NCBI GenBank assembly: GCA_964387075.1
Contig: CAYLVB010000001.1
Span: forward strand, 434,001-498,000
From: PALSA-968 sp964387075
GTDB lineage: Bacteria > Bacteroidota > Bacteroidia > B-17B0 > Aurantibacillaceae
DNA: 64,000 nt
Reading direction: 5' to 3'
Position numbers and translations under genes: made by a program. A model generated the notes under the pieces. That model was given only the letters and a program-made list of their open reading frames with translations, was not told the origin of the DNA and did no database searches. This document shows, one piece after another, positions 33,144 through 41,133 of the stretch. Position 1 is the first letter of the stretch. Each line of letters begins with the position of its first letter.

Positions 33144-35924
33144 ATGAATAACTATGTTATCTATTTAGTACCCGCCCTCGGAATTCTTGGTCTCCTCGTA
33201 ATGGCTATCAAATCCGCCTGGGTTAGTAAACAAGACGCAGGCGACGCCAACATGCAGGAGCTTGCCGGCTACATCGCCAAAGGCGCCATGGCCTTCTTAA
33301 AAGCCGAGTGGAAAGTATTAAGCATTTTCGTGATCTTCGCCGCGGGCCTCTTAGCCTACTCCGGAACGATCCATGAAGTAAACGGAATTCACATCCACTC
33401 CAGCTGGATCATTTGCGTTGCATTCATCATCGGCGCCGTTTTTTCGGCCACTGCAGGATATATCGGTATGCGCGTTGCTACCAAAGCAAACGTTCGTACT
33501 ACACAGGCAGCCCGCACCAGCCTCAAACAAGCATTAAAAGTTTCTTTCACCGGCGGTACAGTAATGGGATTAGGCGTAGCAGGACTCGCTGTTCTTGGCT
33601 TAGGAGGTTTGTTCATAGTTTTCTTATCTATTTTCAAAGACCTGGGTGCCGATACAGTTAAAACCGCTATCGAAGTTCTCACCGGTTTCTCATTAGGCGC
33701 TGAGTCGATCGCACTCTTCGCCCGTGTAGGCGGCGGTATCTATACCAAAGCGGCCGACGTAGGCGCTGACCTCGTTGGTAAAGTAGAAGCCGGAATTCCT
33801 GAGGACGACGTGCGTAACCCCGCCACCATTGCCGACAACGTAGGTGATAACGTGGGCGACGTTGCCGGTATGGGTGCCGATCTTTTCGGTTCTTACGTAG
33901 CAACTATCCTCGCTACCATGGTTCTTGGACAGGAGATCACGGTAACCGATAAATTCAACGGCATGTCCCCTATCCTCCTACCCATGGTGATCTGCGGATT
34001 GGGAATTGTCTTCTCTATCGTTGGAACCTGGTTTGTTACCATCAAAGATGAAAAATCAAACGTTCAGGGCGCGCTGAACATGGGCAACTGGTCTTCTATG
34101 TTGCTTACCGTTATTGCATCTTATTTTGTGGTTATGTGGATGCTTCCTGAAACATTGAACTTACGGGGTTACGAATTCACAAAGCTAAATGTGTTCTGGG
34201 CTATCGTGGTAGGCACCGTTGTAGGCGCCATCATGAGCATTGTTACCGAATATTATACAGCCATGGGTAAAAAGCCTGTGCTCTCCATCATTCAACAATC
34301 TTCAACCGGTCACGCCACCAACATCATCGGTGGTTTATCAGTGGGTATGAAATCAACCGTTATCCCTATCTTAACTTTGGCGGGCGGTATCATGGCCTCT
34401 TATTATTTTGCAGGATTATACGGTGTGGCCATTGCAGCTGCCGGTATGATGGCAACAACTGCCATGCAATTAGCCATTGACGCTTTCGGTCCAATTGCCG
34501 ATAACGCGGGTGGTATTGCCGAGATGAGCCAATTACCTCCTGAAGTGCGTGAGCGCACCGATAATTTAGATGCAGTGGGTAACACAACCGCCGCTACCGG
34601 AAAAGGTTTCGCCATCGCGTCAGCAGCATTAACTTCTTTGGCTTTATTCGCCGCCTTCGTGGGTATCGCAGGAATTTCCGCTATCGATATCTACAAAGCC
34701 AATGTTTTAGCCGGTTTATTTGTAGGTGGAATGATCCCCTTCATTTTCTCCGCCTTGTGCATCCAGGCCGTGGGCCGCGCCGCCATGGATATGGTGCAGG
34801 AAGTTCGTCGCCAGTTCCGCGAAATTCCGGGCATCATGGAATACAAAGCAAAACCTGAGTACGAAAAATGTGTGGCTATCTCTACCAAAGCCTCTATTCG
34901 TGAAATGATGTTGCCGGGAGGTATCGCTTTGGTAACACCCGTGATCGTTGGATTTTCTTTTGGTCCCGAAGTATTGGGAGGTTTATTGGCCGGTGTTACC
35001 GTAAGCGGCGTGCTGATGGGAATTTTCCAAAGCAACGCGGGTGGTGCCTGGGATAACGCCAAGAAATCTTTCGAAAAAGGCGTGAACATCAACGGAGAGA
35101 TGTTCTACAAAAAATCGGAGCCGCACAAAGCTTCTGTTACCGGAGATACTGTTGGTGATCCCTTCAAAGATACTTCCGGTCCTTCTATGAACATCCTGAT
35201 CAAATTGATGTCAATCGTTTCCCTGGTAATAGCTCCTTACATCGTAGGTATTGGCGGCAGCGATAAAAAAATGATCACCGAAGAGATCTTAAAATGCAAC
35301 ATCAACGGTAAAGAATTTGTATGCACCAGCAAATCGCAATGCGACAGCATCATGGCGGCCGAGGGCGGAATGACCACGCCGCAAAGTCTGTCTTCCTTGA
35401 ACGGCAGCTACGTGGTAGATCCTTCACATTCCTATGTTTCTTTCAGCCTCAACCACAATCTCACCAAATCAAAAGGAAGTATCGCTATTGATACAGGTAT
35501 CATCATCATCAATCCCGCTGATCTCAATAGTTCATGCGTTTACATGCGCTTAGGCATTCGATCACTGAATACCCAAAGCAAGGACCGCGACGAGCACCTG
35601 ATGGCAAACGATTTCTTCCATGCCGACAGCATTCCCTTCGCTACTTTCGAAGCGTCTAAGATCGATTCGGTGCTCAACGGCAGCATGGAGTACACCTATG
35701 TAGCACACGGTAAATTGGCTATACACGGCATTGAAAAAGACTGTGATGTTTGGTTCAATTACAATGGCGAGTCGAAAAACGAATACGGAACCACCCGTTC
35801 TTTTGAAGGCGCCACTTCTTTCAACCGTCTCGATTTCAAGATCGGCAAGGAAAGCAAATCGCTGAGCAACGATGTGAAAGTGAATTTTGTGGTTGACACC
35901 TGGACCGACGCCCCAAAGAAATAA
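33144..35924 (+). CDS. hppA: K+-dependent membrane pyrophosphatase fused to a YceI-like domain
   Basis: 926 aa, about 200 more than a usual HppA. Residues 1-704 are the ion pump: catalytic GGGIYTKAADVGADLVGKVE and DDVRNPATIADNVGDNVGDVAGMGADLF, and GNTTAATGKG with Ala483/Gly486, the K+-dependent signature (K+-independent enzymes have Lys/Thr). The usual gate Glu after GADL(Y/F) is Gly249, while Glu187 replaces Ser in LGAESIALF on TM5. This relocation is, as I recall, known in a group of K+-dependent H+-pumps, so H+ transport is likely. After the last helix (682-704) and a ~48-residue linker, residues ~753-926 form a YceI-type lipocalin fold (SYVVDPSHSYVSFS, DEHLMANDFFHADSIPFATFEAS). The HppA C-terminus is extracytoplasmic, so the YceI part would be periplasmic. 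Confidence 0.93.
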   Translation: MNNYVIYLVPALGILGLLVMAIKSAWVSKQDAGDANMQELAGYIAKGAMAFLKAEWKVLSIFVIFAAGLLAYSGTIHEVNGIHIHSSWIICVAFIIGAVFSATAGYIGMRVATKANVRTTQAARTSLKQALKVSFTGGTVMGLGVAGLAVLGLGGLFIVFLSIFKDLGADTVKTAIEVLTGFSLGAESIALFARVGGGIYTKAADVGADLVGKVEAGIPEDDVRNPATIADNVGDNVGDVAGMGADLFGSYVATILATMVLGQEITVTDKFNGMSPILLPMVICGLGIVFSIVGTWFVTIKDEKSNVQGALNMGNWSSMLLTVIASYFVVMWMLPETLNLRGYEFTKLNVFWAIVVGTVVGAIMSIVTEYYTAMGKKPVLSIIQQSSTGHATNIIGGLSVGMKSTVIPILTLAGGIMASYYFAGLYGVAIAAAGMMATTAMQLAIDAFGPIADNAGGIAEMSQLPPEVRERTDNLDAVGNTTAATGKGFAIASAALTSLALFAAFVGIAGISAIDIYKANVLAGLFVGGMIPFIFSALCIQAVGRAAMDMVQEVRRQFREIPGIMEYKAKPEYEKCVAISTKASIREMMLPGGIALVTPVIVGFSFGPEVLGGLLAGVTVSGVLMGIFQSNAGGAWDNAKKSFEKGVNINGEMFYKKSEPHKASVTGDTVGDPFKDTSGPSMNILIKLMSIVSLVIAPYIVGIGGSDKKMITEEILKCNINGKEFVCTSKSQCDSIMAAEGGMTTPQSLSSLNGSYVVDPSHSYVSFSLNHNLTKSKGSIAIDTGIIIINPADLNSSCVYMRLGIRSLNTQSKDRDEHLMANDFFHADSIPFATFEASKIDSVLNGSMEYTYVAHGKLAIHGIEKDCDVWFNYNGESKNEYGTTRSFEGATSFNRLDFKIGKESKSLSNDVKVNFVVDTWTDAPKK

Positions 35925-35944
35925 TTTTCTTTTTTTTTTAAAAG

Positions 35945-35985
35945 AGCCCCCTGATTGAACTTTGTTCTGCTCAGGGGGCTTTTTA
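35945..35985 (+). terminator. terminator of hppA
   Basis: AGCCCCCTGA (35945-35954) pairs perfectly with TCAGGGGGCT (35971-35980), followed by a T-run; A/T-rich tracts on both sides. Confidence 0.9.
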
Positions 35986-35989
35986 TTTA

Positions 35990-35997
35990 TATATTTG
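35990..35997 (+). promoter_or_regulatory. -7 box (TATATTTG) of the 36003 gene
   Basis: It ends 5 nt before the GTG start at 36003, so the message is probably leaderless. The box directly follows the hppA terminator. Confidence 0.55.
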
Positions 35998-36002
35998 TTT
36001 GA

Positions 36003-37976
36003 GTGAGGCTTATCAACACGTTCATACAGGGCAAAAAGTTTAAACCCACCCTGCTGTTACTCGGGATAATTTCTCCTTTCCTTATTTTCCTGGTCAATTT
36101 CTCGCGGCAGATCACTTCCTATTATGCAGCTCAAACGGTAGAAGTCTATGTCATTACTGAGCCCGGAAGAAAAATAAATAATTTTTACAAAACCTCGCCC
36201 GGCGGAAAAGAAGACGCTTTCTATTTGAATTCGAATAATTACTTCACCTCTTCTGACAAATGGGGAATGGGAAACGGCTACGTGCAAAGTATTTCCTTCG
36301 ACGAGAGGGAATTGAACACTATCCGCTTGCTTTGCCTGCAAGCCAATGGAAAGATCTACACCTGGGATAAAGAAGAAATAAAAAGCGATTGGCAAAAGAC
36401 CGGAACCAGATTGACCATACCGGAAATAGCCTCAAACAACATTCCTTTACTTGGAGCAGCAATAAACTATCAAGGCAATGACGCCGTTTGCCAAAAGATC
36501 ATGTTACCTTCCATGCTCATGATCCTCGTTGTACTTTCCCTGCTCCTGATGCTTGCCGGGCTACAGAAAGACCCTACTCCTTATAACTTGCCTGAAAAAT
36601 TACAATCACAACTCCTCAATTCAAGTTCGGGAAAACAATTCCTTTGGATCTGTTCCATTTCTTTAGGCTTTTTGTACCTGTATAATTTTTTCACCTTGCC
36701 TCCACTCGTACACGCCGAAACGTTCATCACCTTTCCGCAATTAGCCAATTCACCCGCCGAAGGCTTTTGGGCAAACTTACCGGAAAAATCATTCGATCTT
36801 GCCCGCATAGAGAATGGAGGATACCGTCCGCGCGCGCTGGGTTTTGTGATTGGATACATGGATACCAATTTGATGATGCACCTCAATGAAAGTATTCCAA
36901 ACTGGGGCCCGCGTCTTCCATTTACACTTCTTGCCGCGTTTCTCCTCGTGTTTTCTGTTTTCCGCATCACAAGAACCTTCTTCCCTACTCTTCCCATGGA
37001 GGCAGCTCTATTAGCGGGCTGCAGCTTTCTTTTCTTCCAGAATTTCGAGGTGGCTACTTTCCTTTACCTGCGCTCAGCCAAAGTTATTTGTCCGGCGGTT
37101 TGTCTTTTGCTTATCGACTATTATTTAAGAACGAGAGAGAACGGTTCTGTTAAAGCGTTATCACCGGGGGCACTTCTATCCGGGCTCCTGATTTTCATCG
37201 CATCTACTTTAGACGAGCAGGTTTTGGCAGTTGTTTTTTTCTTATTTGTGTTTTCCCTGTTCTTCCGGATCAAGAACAAAGAAGCTTCTGCTCCTTTTTA
37301 CACTTTAAGTATTTCATTGGTACTTTATCTTATTTTTTACTTTTTGCTTGGTCCGGCTTTGTTTGGAGCATATACAGATTCAATTAATCCACATCACCAT
37401 AATTTTAAAGATGCCCTGCTGGCCCTGAACGCCGAAACGATAGAAAGAGCCGGGGAAATATTCGTCCACCTCCTGCACGCGCTTTGCTCAAACTTCTTTG
37501 TTTTGGTTCCCGTGATCTTTATTTGCGGGGCAGCCTGGTTCAAATTAAGGAACACAGATAAACTGACCAGCATCGCCATGCTCCTGTTCGCTTTTGCTTT
37601 AATAGCCGGGGTTATTGGCGCTTTACAGCCCTCATACATATTCAAAGAGCAATGGAATGGAGTTTACTTTCTGCCGGCGGCTTGTCTTATTTTGGTGGCG
37701 CTTCTTTACATCCTTGCCGCCACAGAATTTAACTTTGTAAACCGTTTAAGCGGACTTTTGCTTGCCTGTTTCTTTCTTTTCACGGCATTCTTCAATACAC
37801 AGCGCATCAATTCCTTCTACAACAATTACACTTCGCCTCACTTTGGCAGCGGCTGGGCGGTTTATGACACAAAAGATCTTATGACCAAAGAACACGCCGC
37901 AGTCTTTAAAGGATCCAGAAAAGAACCGCTTCATGGTTCGGGGCTGAAATACCTGTCCGGGGATCTTTACAGATAA
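36003..37976 (+). CDS. polytopic membrane protein of unknown function (GT-C-like layout)
   Basis: 657 aa. There is one helix near the N-terminus (PTLLLLGIISPFLIFLVNF), a ~120-residue extracytoplasmic domain, then about ten helices in residues ~165-600 and a short soluble tail. The arrangement resembles GT-C glycosyltransferases, but I see no clear catalytic motif. The start is GTG at 36003; no ATG keeps the first helix intact. Confidence 0.7.
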   Translation: MRLINTFIQGKKFKPTLLLLGIISPFLIFLVNFSRQITSYYAAQTVEVYVITEPGRKINNFYKTSPGGKEDAFYLNSNNYFTSSDKWGMGNGYVQSISFDERELNTIRLLCLQANGKIYTWDKEEIKSDWQKTGTRLTIPEIASNNIPLLGAAINYQGNDAVCQKIMLPSMLMILVVLSLLLMLAGLQKDPTPYNLPEKLQSQLLNSSSGKQFLWICSISLGFLYLYNFFTLPPLVHAETFITFPQLANSPAEGFWANLPEKSFDLARIENGGYRPRALGFVIGYMDTNLMMHLNESIPNWGPRLPFTLLAAFLLVFSVFRITRTFFPTLPMEAALLAGCSFLFFQNFEVATFLYLRSAKVICPAVCLLLIDYYLRTRENGSVKALSPGALLSGLLIFIASTLDEQVLAVVFFLFVFSLFFRIKNKEASAPFYTLSISLVLYLIFYFLLGPALFGAYTDSINPHHHNFKDALLALNAETIERAGEIFVHLLHALCSNFFVLVPVIFICGAAWFKLRNTDKLTSIAMLLFAFALIAGVIGALQPSYIFKEQWNGVYFLPAACLILVALLYILAATEFNFVNRLSGLLLACFFLFTAFFNTQRINSFYNNYTSPHFGSGWAVYDTKDLMTKEHAAVFKGSRKEPLHGSGLKYLSGDLYR

Positions 37977-37990
37977 GCGGAGCTTTTTAC

Positions 37991-37998
37991 TATATTTG
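37991..37998 (+). promoter_or_regulatory. -7 box (TATATTTG) of the TPR gene
   Basis: It ends 4 nt before the ATG at 38003, again suggesting a leaderless transcript. Confidence 0.55.
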
Positions 37999-38002
37999 AT
38001 TC

Positions 38003-39211
38003 ATGAGCGCGCAGCTTGAAAAAATAACGTCCCTGATTAAGGAAGCTTACGAGCTAAGGAATAATGATACCCTCAGATCGCTGGAGCTTTGCGAGGAAAT
38101 TCTTGTACTTTCCGAAAAAGCCAATTACCTCAAAGGGCGCGCAGAAGCCTTAAGTCAAAAAGGGTTTTGCTACGTACAACTGGCCAATTACCCTGCTTCC
38201 ATCTCAAACCTCCACCAAGCACTTAAGCTATTCAGTGCCCTGGAAGATAAGGAAGGTCTCGCAAAAGCAAATTACAACCTCGGGCTGGTATTTATACGCA
38301 TGGGCGACTACAATATGGCCCTGGAACATGAGATGCTCGCTTTGCAGTTCAACGAAGAATTGGGCAATGTCCCAGCTACCGCCAATTGCTACGCGCAGAT
38401 CGGTTTCATACATGAGCACTTCCATAGTACAGAAGTGGCGCTGGACAATTACCGGAAAAGCCTGGCACTGCAGCAACAATGCGCCAACAACGGTGGCATC
38501 GCTACGGCACTGATGGGAATGGCCAGTGTATACCTTATCCTAAATGATCCTGAAAAAGTAAAATACTACCTCGACGAATGTCTCAAAGTAAGAAGCAAGA
38601 CCTCGGACCCGCGCGGTTATGCAGCTGCATTACACAGATATACTACTTTCTATTACCAGTACAATAATTTTGCAGAGGCCGAAAAGTGCGCCATGGACGG
38701 GATCGGGATCGCTGCAAAGATCAATGATAAAATGGGACTGGCCCGGTTTCATGTTTTATTAGGAAAGATCTACCTGGGGAACCATGATCACCAAAAAGCC
38801 ATTGCCAGCCTGGAAACCGGCGAAAAAATAGTTAGCGAGATACAGTTAAGATCTGTGGAATACGAAATAAACCTGGTCTTTTCTACAGTATACGAGGCGC
38901 TGCAGGATCATAAAAAGGCGCTTCATTATTATAAACTATTTCATAAAAAACGCGAGGAGGTTCTGAATTCCGACACAGCTGTTAAAGTACAGAACATAGA
39001 GACCATCCGCCGGATGGAAACAGCGAACAAAGAGGCCGAGATAGAACGTTTAAAAAATGTTGAATTGAAAGAAGCCTACCGGGAGATCGAAGAGAAGAAC
39101 AGGGAGATCCTGGATAGTATTCGCTACGCCAGAAGGATACAAACTTCTTTATTACCTACACAGGTTTATATTGTTAGAACCCTGGACCGCCTCAGGGAAA
39201 AGAGTAATTGA
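38003..39211 (+). CDS. TPR sensor protein without its SpoIIE phosphatase domain
   Basis: 402 aa, no signal peptide. About seven to eight TPR motifs fill residues ~15-320 (e.g. AKANYNLGLVFIRMGDYNMALEHEM). A coiled coil follows (~325-375), then EILDSIRYARRIQTSLLPT, the conserved linker that in the TPR-SpoIIE protein at 54458-56593 leads straight into the phosphatase domain. Here it stops 16 residues later (QVYIVRTLDRLREKSN) and no phosphatase coding follows in any frame. It may be a partner for a separate phosphatase such as that at 21610, or a natural truncation. Confidence 0.85.
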   Translation: MSAQLEKITSLIKEAYELRNNDTLRSLELCEEILVLSEKANYLKGRAEALSQKGFCYVQLANYPASISNLHQALKLFSALEDKEGLAKANYNLGLVFIRMGDYNMALEHEMLALQFNEELGNVPATANCYAQIGFIHEHFHSTEVALDNYRKSLALQQQCANNGGIATALMGMASVYLILNDPEKVKYYLDECLKVRSKTSDPRGYAAALHRYTTFYYQYNNFAEAEKCAMDGIGIAAKINDKMGLARFHVLLGKIYLGNHDHQKAIASLETGEKIVSEIQLRSVEYEINLVFSTVYEALQDHKKALHYYKLFHKKREEVLNSDTAVKVQNIETIRRMETANKEAEIERLKNVELKEAYREIEEKNREILDSIRYARRIQTSLLPTQVYIVRTLDRLREKSN

Positions 39212-39314
39212 GCCATGAACGAACCTTCCAATGATTTCTTACATTTGAAAATCACCGGCCCAATTACGCAATAAATACCGGCAATATTTTTTTAAGCCTT
39301 TCGTTATTCCCACC

Positions 39315-39650
39315 ATGAAGCGAGTACTTTTTTTTTCTTTATTAGCAATGTGCTGCGGTTTGTTCTGGTTTGCAACGTGTACAGGTATTGCAATGACTAC
39401 CTATTTCGTAGCCTGTCACGAAGAAAGTTTGCTGAAAAAAGGAATGAGCAAAGAACAGGCAGAAGATGTACTGAGCCTTTATCGAAAAGGTCCGACACAA
39501 AGGAGATGGCTGATCGATACAGAAAAAGAATTCATTGAAAAGAGACTAAGCTATCATTGGGTCCGCTATCATATACTTTTTTGCGAGCCTATAGATGTGA
39601 TGTATGATGACCGGAATAAGATCACCGCCATTGTAGCTACCTACGAATAG
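39315..39650 (+). CDS. small membrane-associated protein of unknown function
   Basis: 111 aa. An N-terminal hydrophobic stretch with several Cys (MKRVLFFSLLAMCCGLFWFATCTG) could be a membrane anchor or lipoprotein-like signal. A short soluble domain follows, ending VMYDDRNKITAIVATYE. No family recognised. Convergent with the MATE gene, 2 nt between stops. Confidence 0.6.
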   Translation: MKRVLFFSLLAMCCGLFWFATCTGIAMTTYFVACHEESLLKKGMSKEQAEDVLSLYRKGPTQRRWLIDTEKEFIEKRLSYHWVRYHILFCEPIDVMYDDRNKITAIVATYE

Positions 39651-39652
39651 TT

Positions 39653-41032
39653 CTAGACCTTCACAGTCTTCCACTTCCCTTTTTTAAAAAAGTACCAAGC
39701 CACAAGGGCAATAAGCGTTTCGGCAATGGGAATGGCTACAAACGCGCCGTTGGTTTTAAAATCAATGCCTTTGGCAAGAAAATAAGCCAGAGGAATTTGA
39801 AATAGCCAGAAACAAACAAAAAAGATCCATGTGGGGGTGCGGGTATCCCCGGCTCCATTTAGGGCCTGCGTCATCACCATTGAGATTCCGTAAAACGTAT
39901 AGGCCGAGCCGATGATCATCAGTGCGCGCGCGCCATAATCTACCACCGCCTCATCCTGCGTAAAAATGCGGATGATGGGACGCGAGAAGAAAATGAAGAG
40001 TAACATTACAGCGGTCATAAAGACGGCGTTGTACTTCGCGGTGAGCATCACACTTTTCTCAGCACGTTCAACCTGGTTCGCGCCGAGGTTTTGTCCTACC
40101 AGTGTAGCAGCCGCGTTACTTAAGCCCCATGCCGGTAAAATAAAGAATACCACGTTACGAATTGCAACCTGGTAACCGGCCGAAGCGGTCGTACCTCCAG
40201 TTTCAGCAACTAATCTTGCTAATATGATCCAGCTTCCGCTGGCGATAATAAATTGGAAGGTGGCAGGAGAAGCGATCTTCACGATAGAGGTAATGATCTC
40301 TTTATCCCACTTAAAATCCAAACGATGAAATTTTAAAATACCGCTTCCTTTGAACAGGTGATAGCACTGGTAAAGCACACCTGTACTCCTGCCGATCACG
40401 GTTGCGATGGCCGCACCTTTTAATCCGAACAGGTTGATGAAAATTGGACAAAGAATGATATTGATCAAACTCGCCAACCACAAGCTTTTCATCGCCATGG
40501 CGGCGTCTCCCGCGCCGCGGAAAATTCCGTTAATTAAAAAGATCAGGATGATAGAAACGCTTCCGCCCAGCATGATGCGCGCAAAAGTGGTGCCATCCCT
40601 TACAACCTCCTCGCTGGCTCCCATCAATCCTAAAATATCTTCTGCAAAAATTACCCCCAGCACACTAAGCACCAGCGTTACCAGCAAAGCAACAATAAGC
40701 GATTGCACACCGGCCTGCGCCGCTGCTTCCGGATTCTTCTCTCCTATTCTACGCGCTACAATTGCAGTAGCGGCAGTACTTAGTCCAATAGCGATAGAAT
40801 AAATAATGGTAATAACAGATTCGGTAAGCCCTACCGTAGCAATAGCGTTCTGTCCCAGCTTGCTCACAAAGAACATGTCCACCACGGCAAACACGCTCTC
40901 TAAACCCAACTCCAATATCATAGGAATAGCCAAAAGAAATACCGCGCGGCGAATACTGCCCTGTGTATAGTCCTGCTGCTCGCCATTTAGCGACAACTTA
41001 ACGATGTCAACTATGCGTTGTGTTTTGGTCAT
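39653..41032 (-). CDS. MATE-family multidrug/cation efflux transporter
   Basis: 459 aa with twelve predicted membrane helices in two similar halves. The N-terminal half starts AVFLLAIPMILELGLESVFAVVDMFFVSKLG, and an internal repeat is visible at the start of helices 7-8. It is probably a Na+- or H+-coupled exporter of organic cations; the substrate cannot be read. The minus-strand -7 box TACCTTTG lies at 41044-41051, 12 nt before the start. Confidence 0.93.
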   Translation of the reverse strand: MTKTQRIVDIVKLSLNGEQQDYTQGSIRRAVFLLAIPMILELGLESVFAVVDMFFVSKLGQNAIATVGLTESVITIIYSIAIGLSTAATAIVARRIGEKNPEAAAQAGVQSLIVALLVTLVLSVLGVIFAEDILGLMGASEEVVRDGTTFARIMLGGSVSIILIFLINGIFRGAGDAAMAMKSLWLASLINIILCPIFINLFGLKGAAIATVIGRSTGVLYQCYHLFKGSGILKFHRLDFKWDKEIITSIVKIASPATFQFIIASGSWIILARLVAETGGTTASAGYQVAIRNVVFFILPAWGLSNAAATLVGQNLGANQVERAEKSVMLTAKYNAVFMTAVMLLFIFFSRPIIRIFTQDEAVVDYGARALMIIGSAYTFYGISMVMTQALNGAGDTRTPTWIFFVCFWLFQIPLAYFLAKGIDFKTNGAFVAIPIAETLIALVAWYFFKKGKWKTVKV

Positions 41033-41133
41033 TTTAGGGGATGCAAAGGTACTAAATTTAACGCTTTGCCGGGGGCACTTACCGGCGCATACAAGCTATC
41101 GGTATTTTTTTACCTTTACTTAAAATTACCAGA

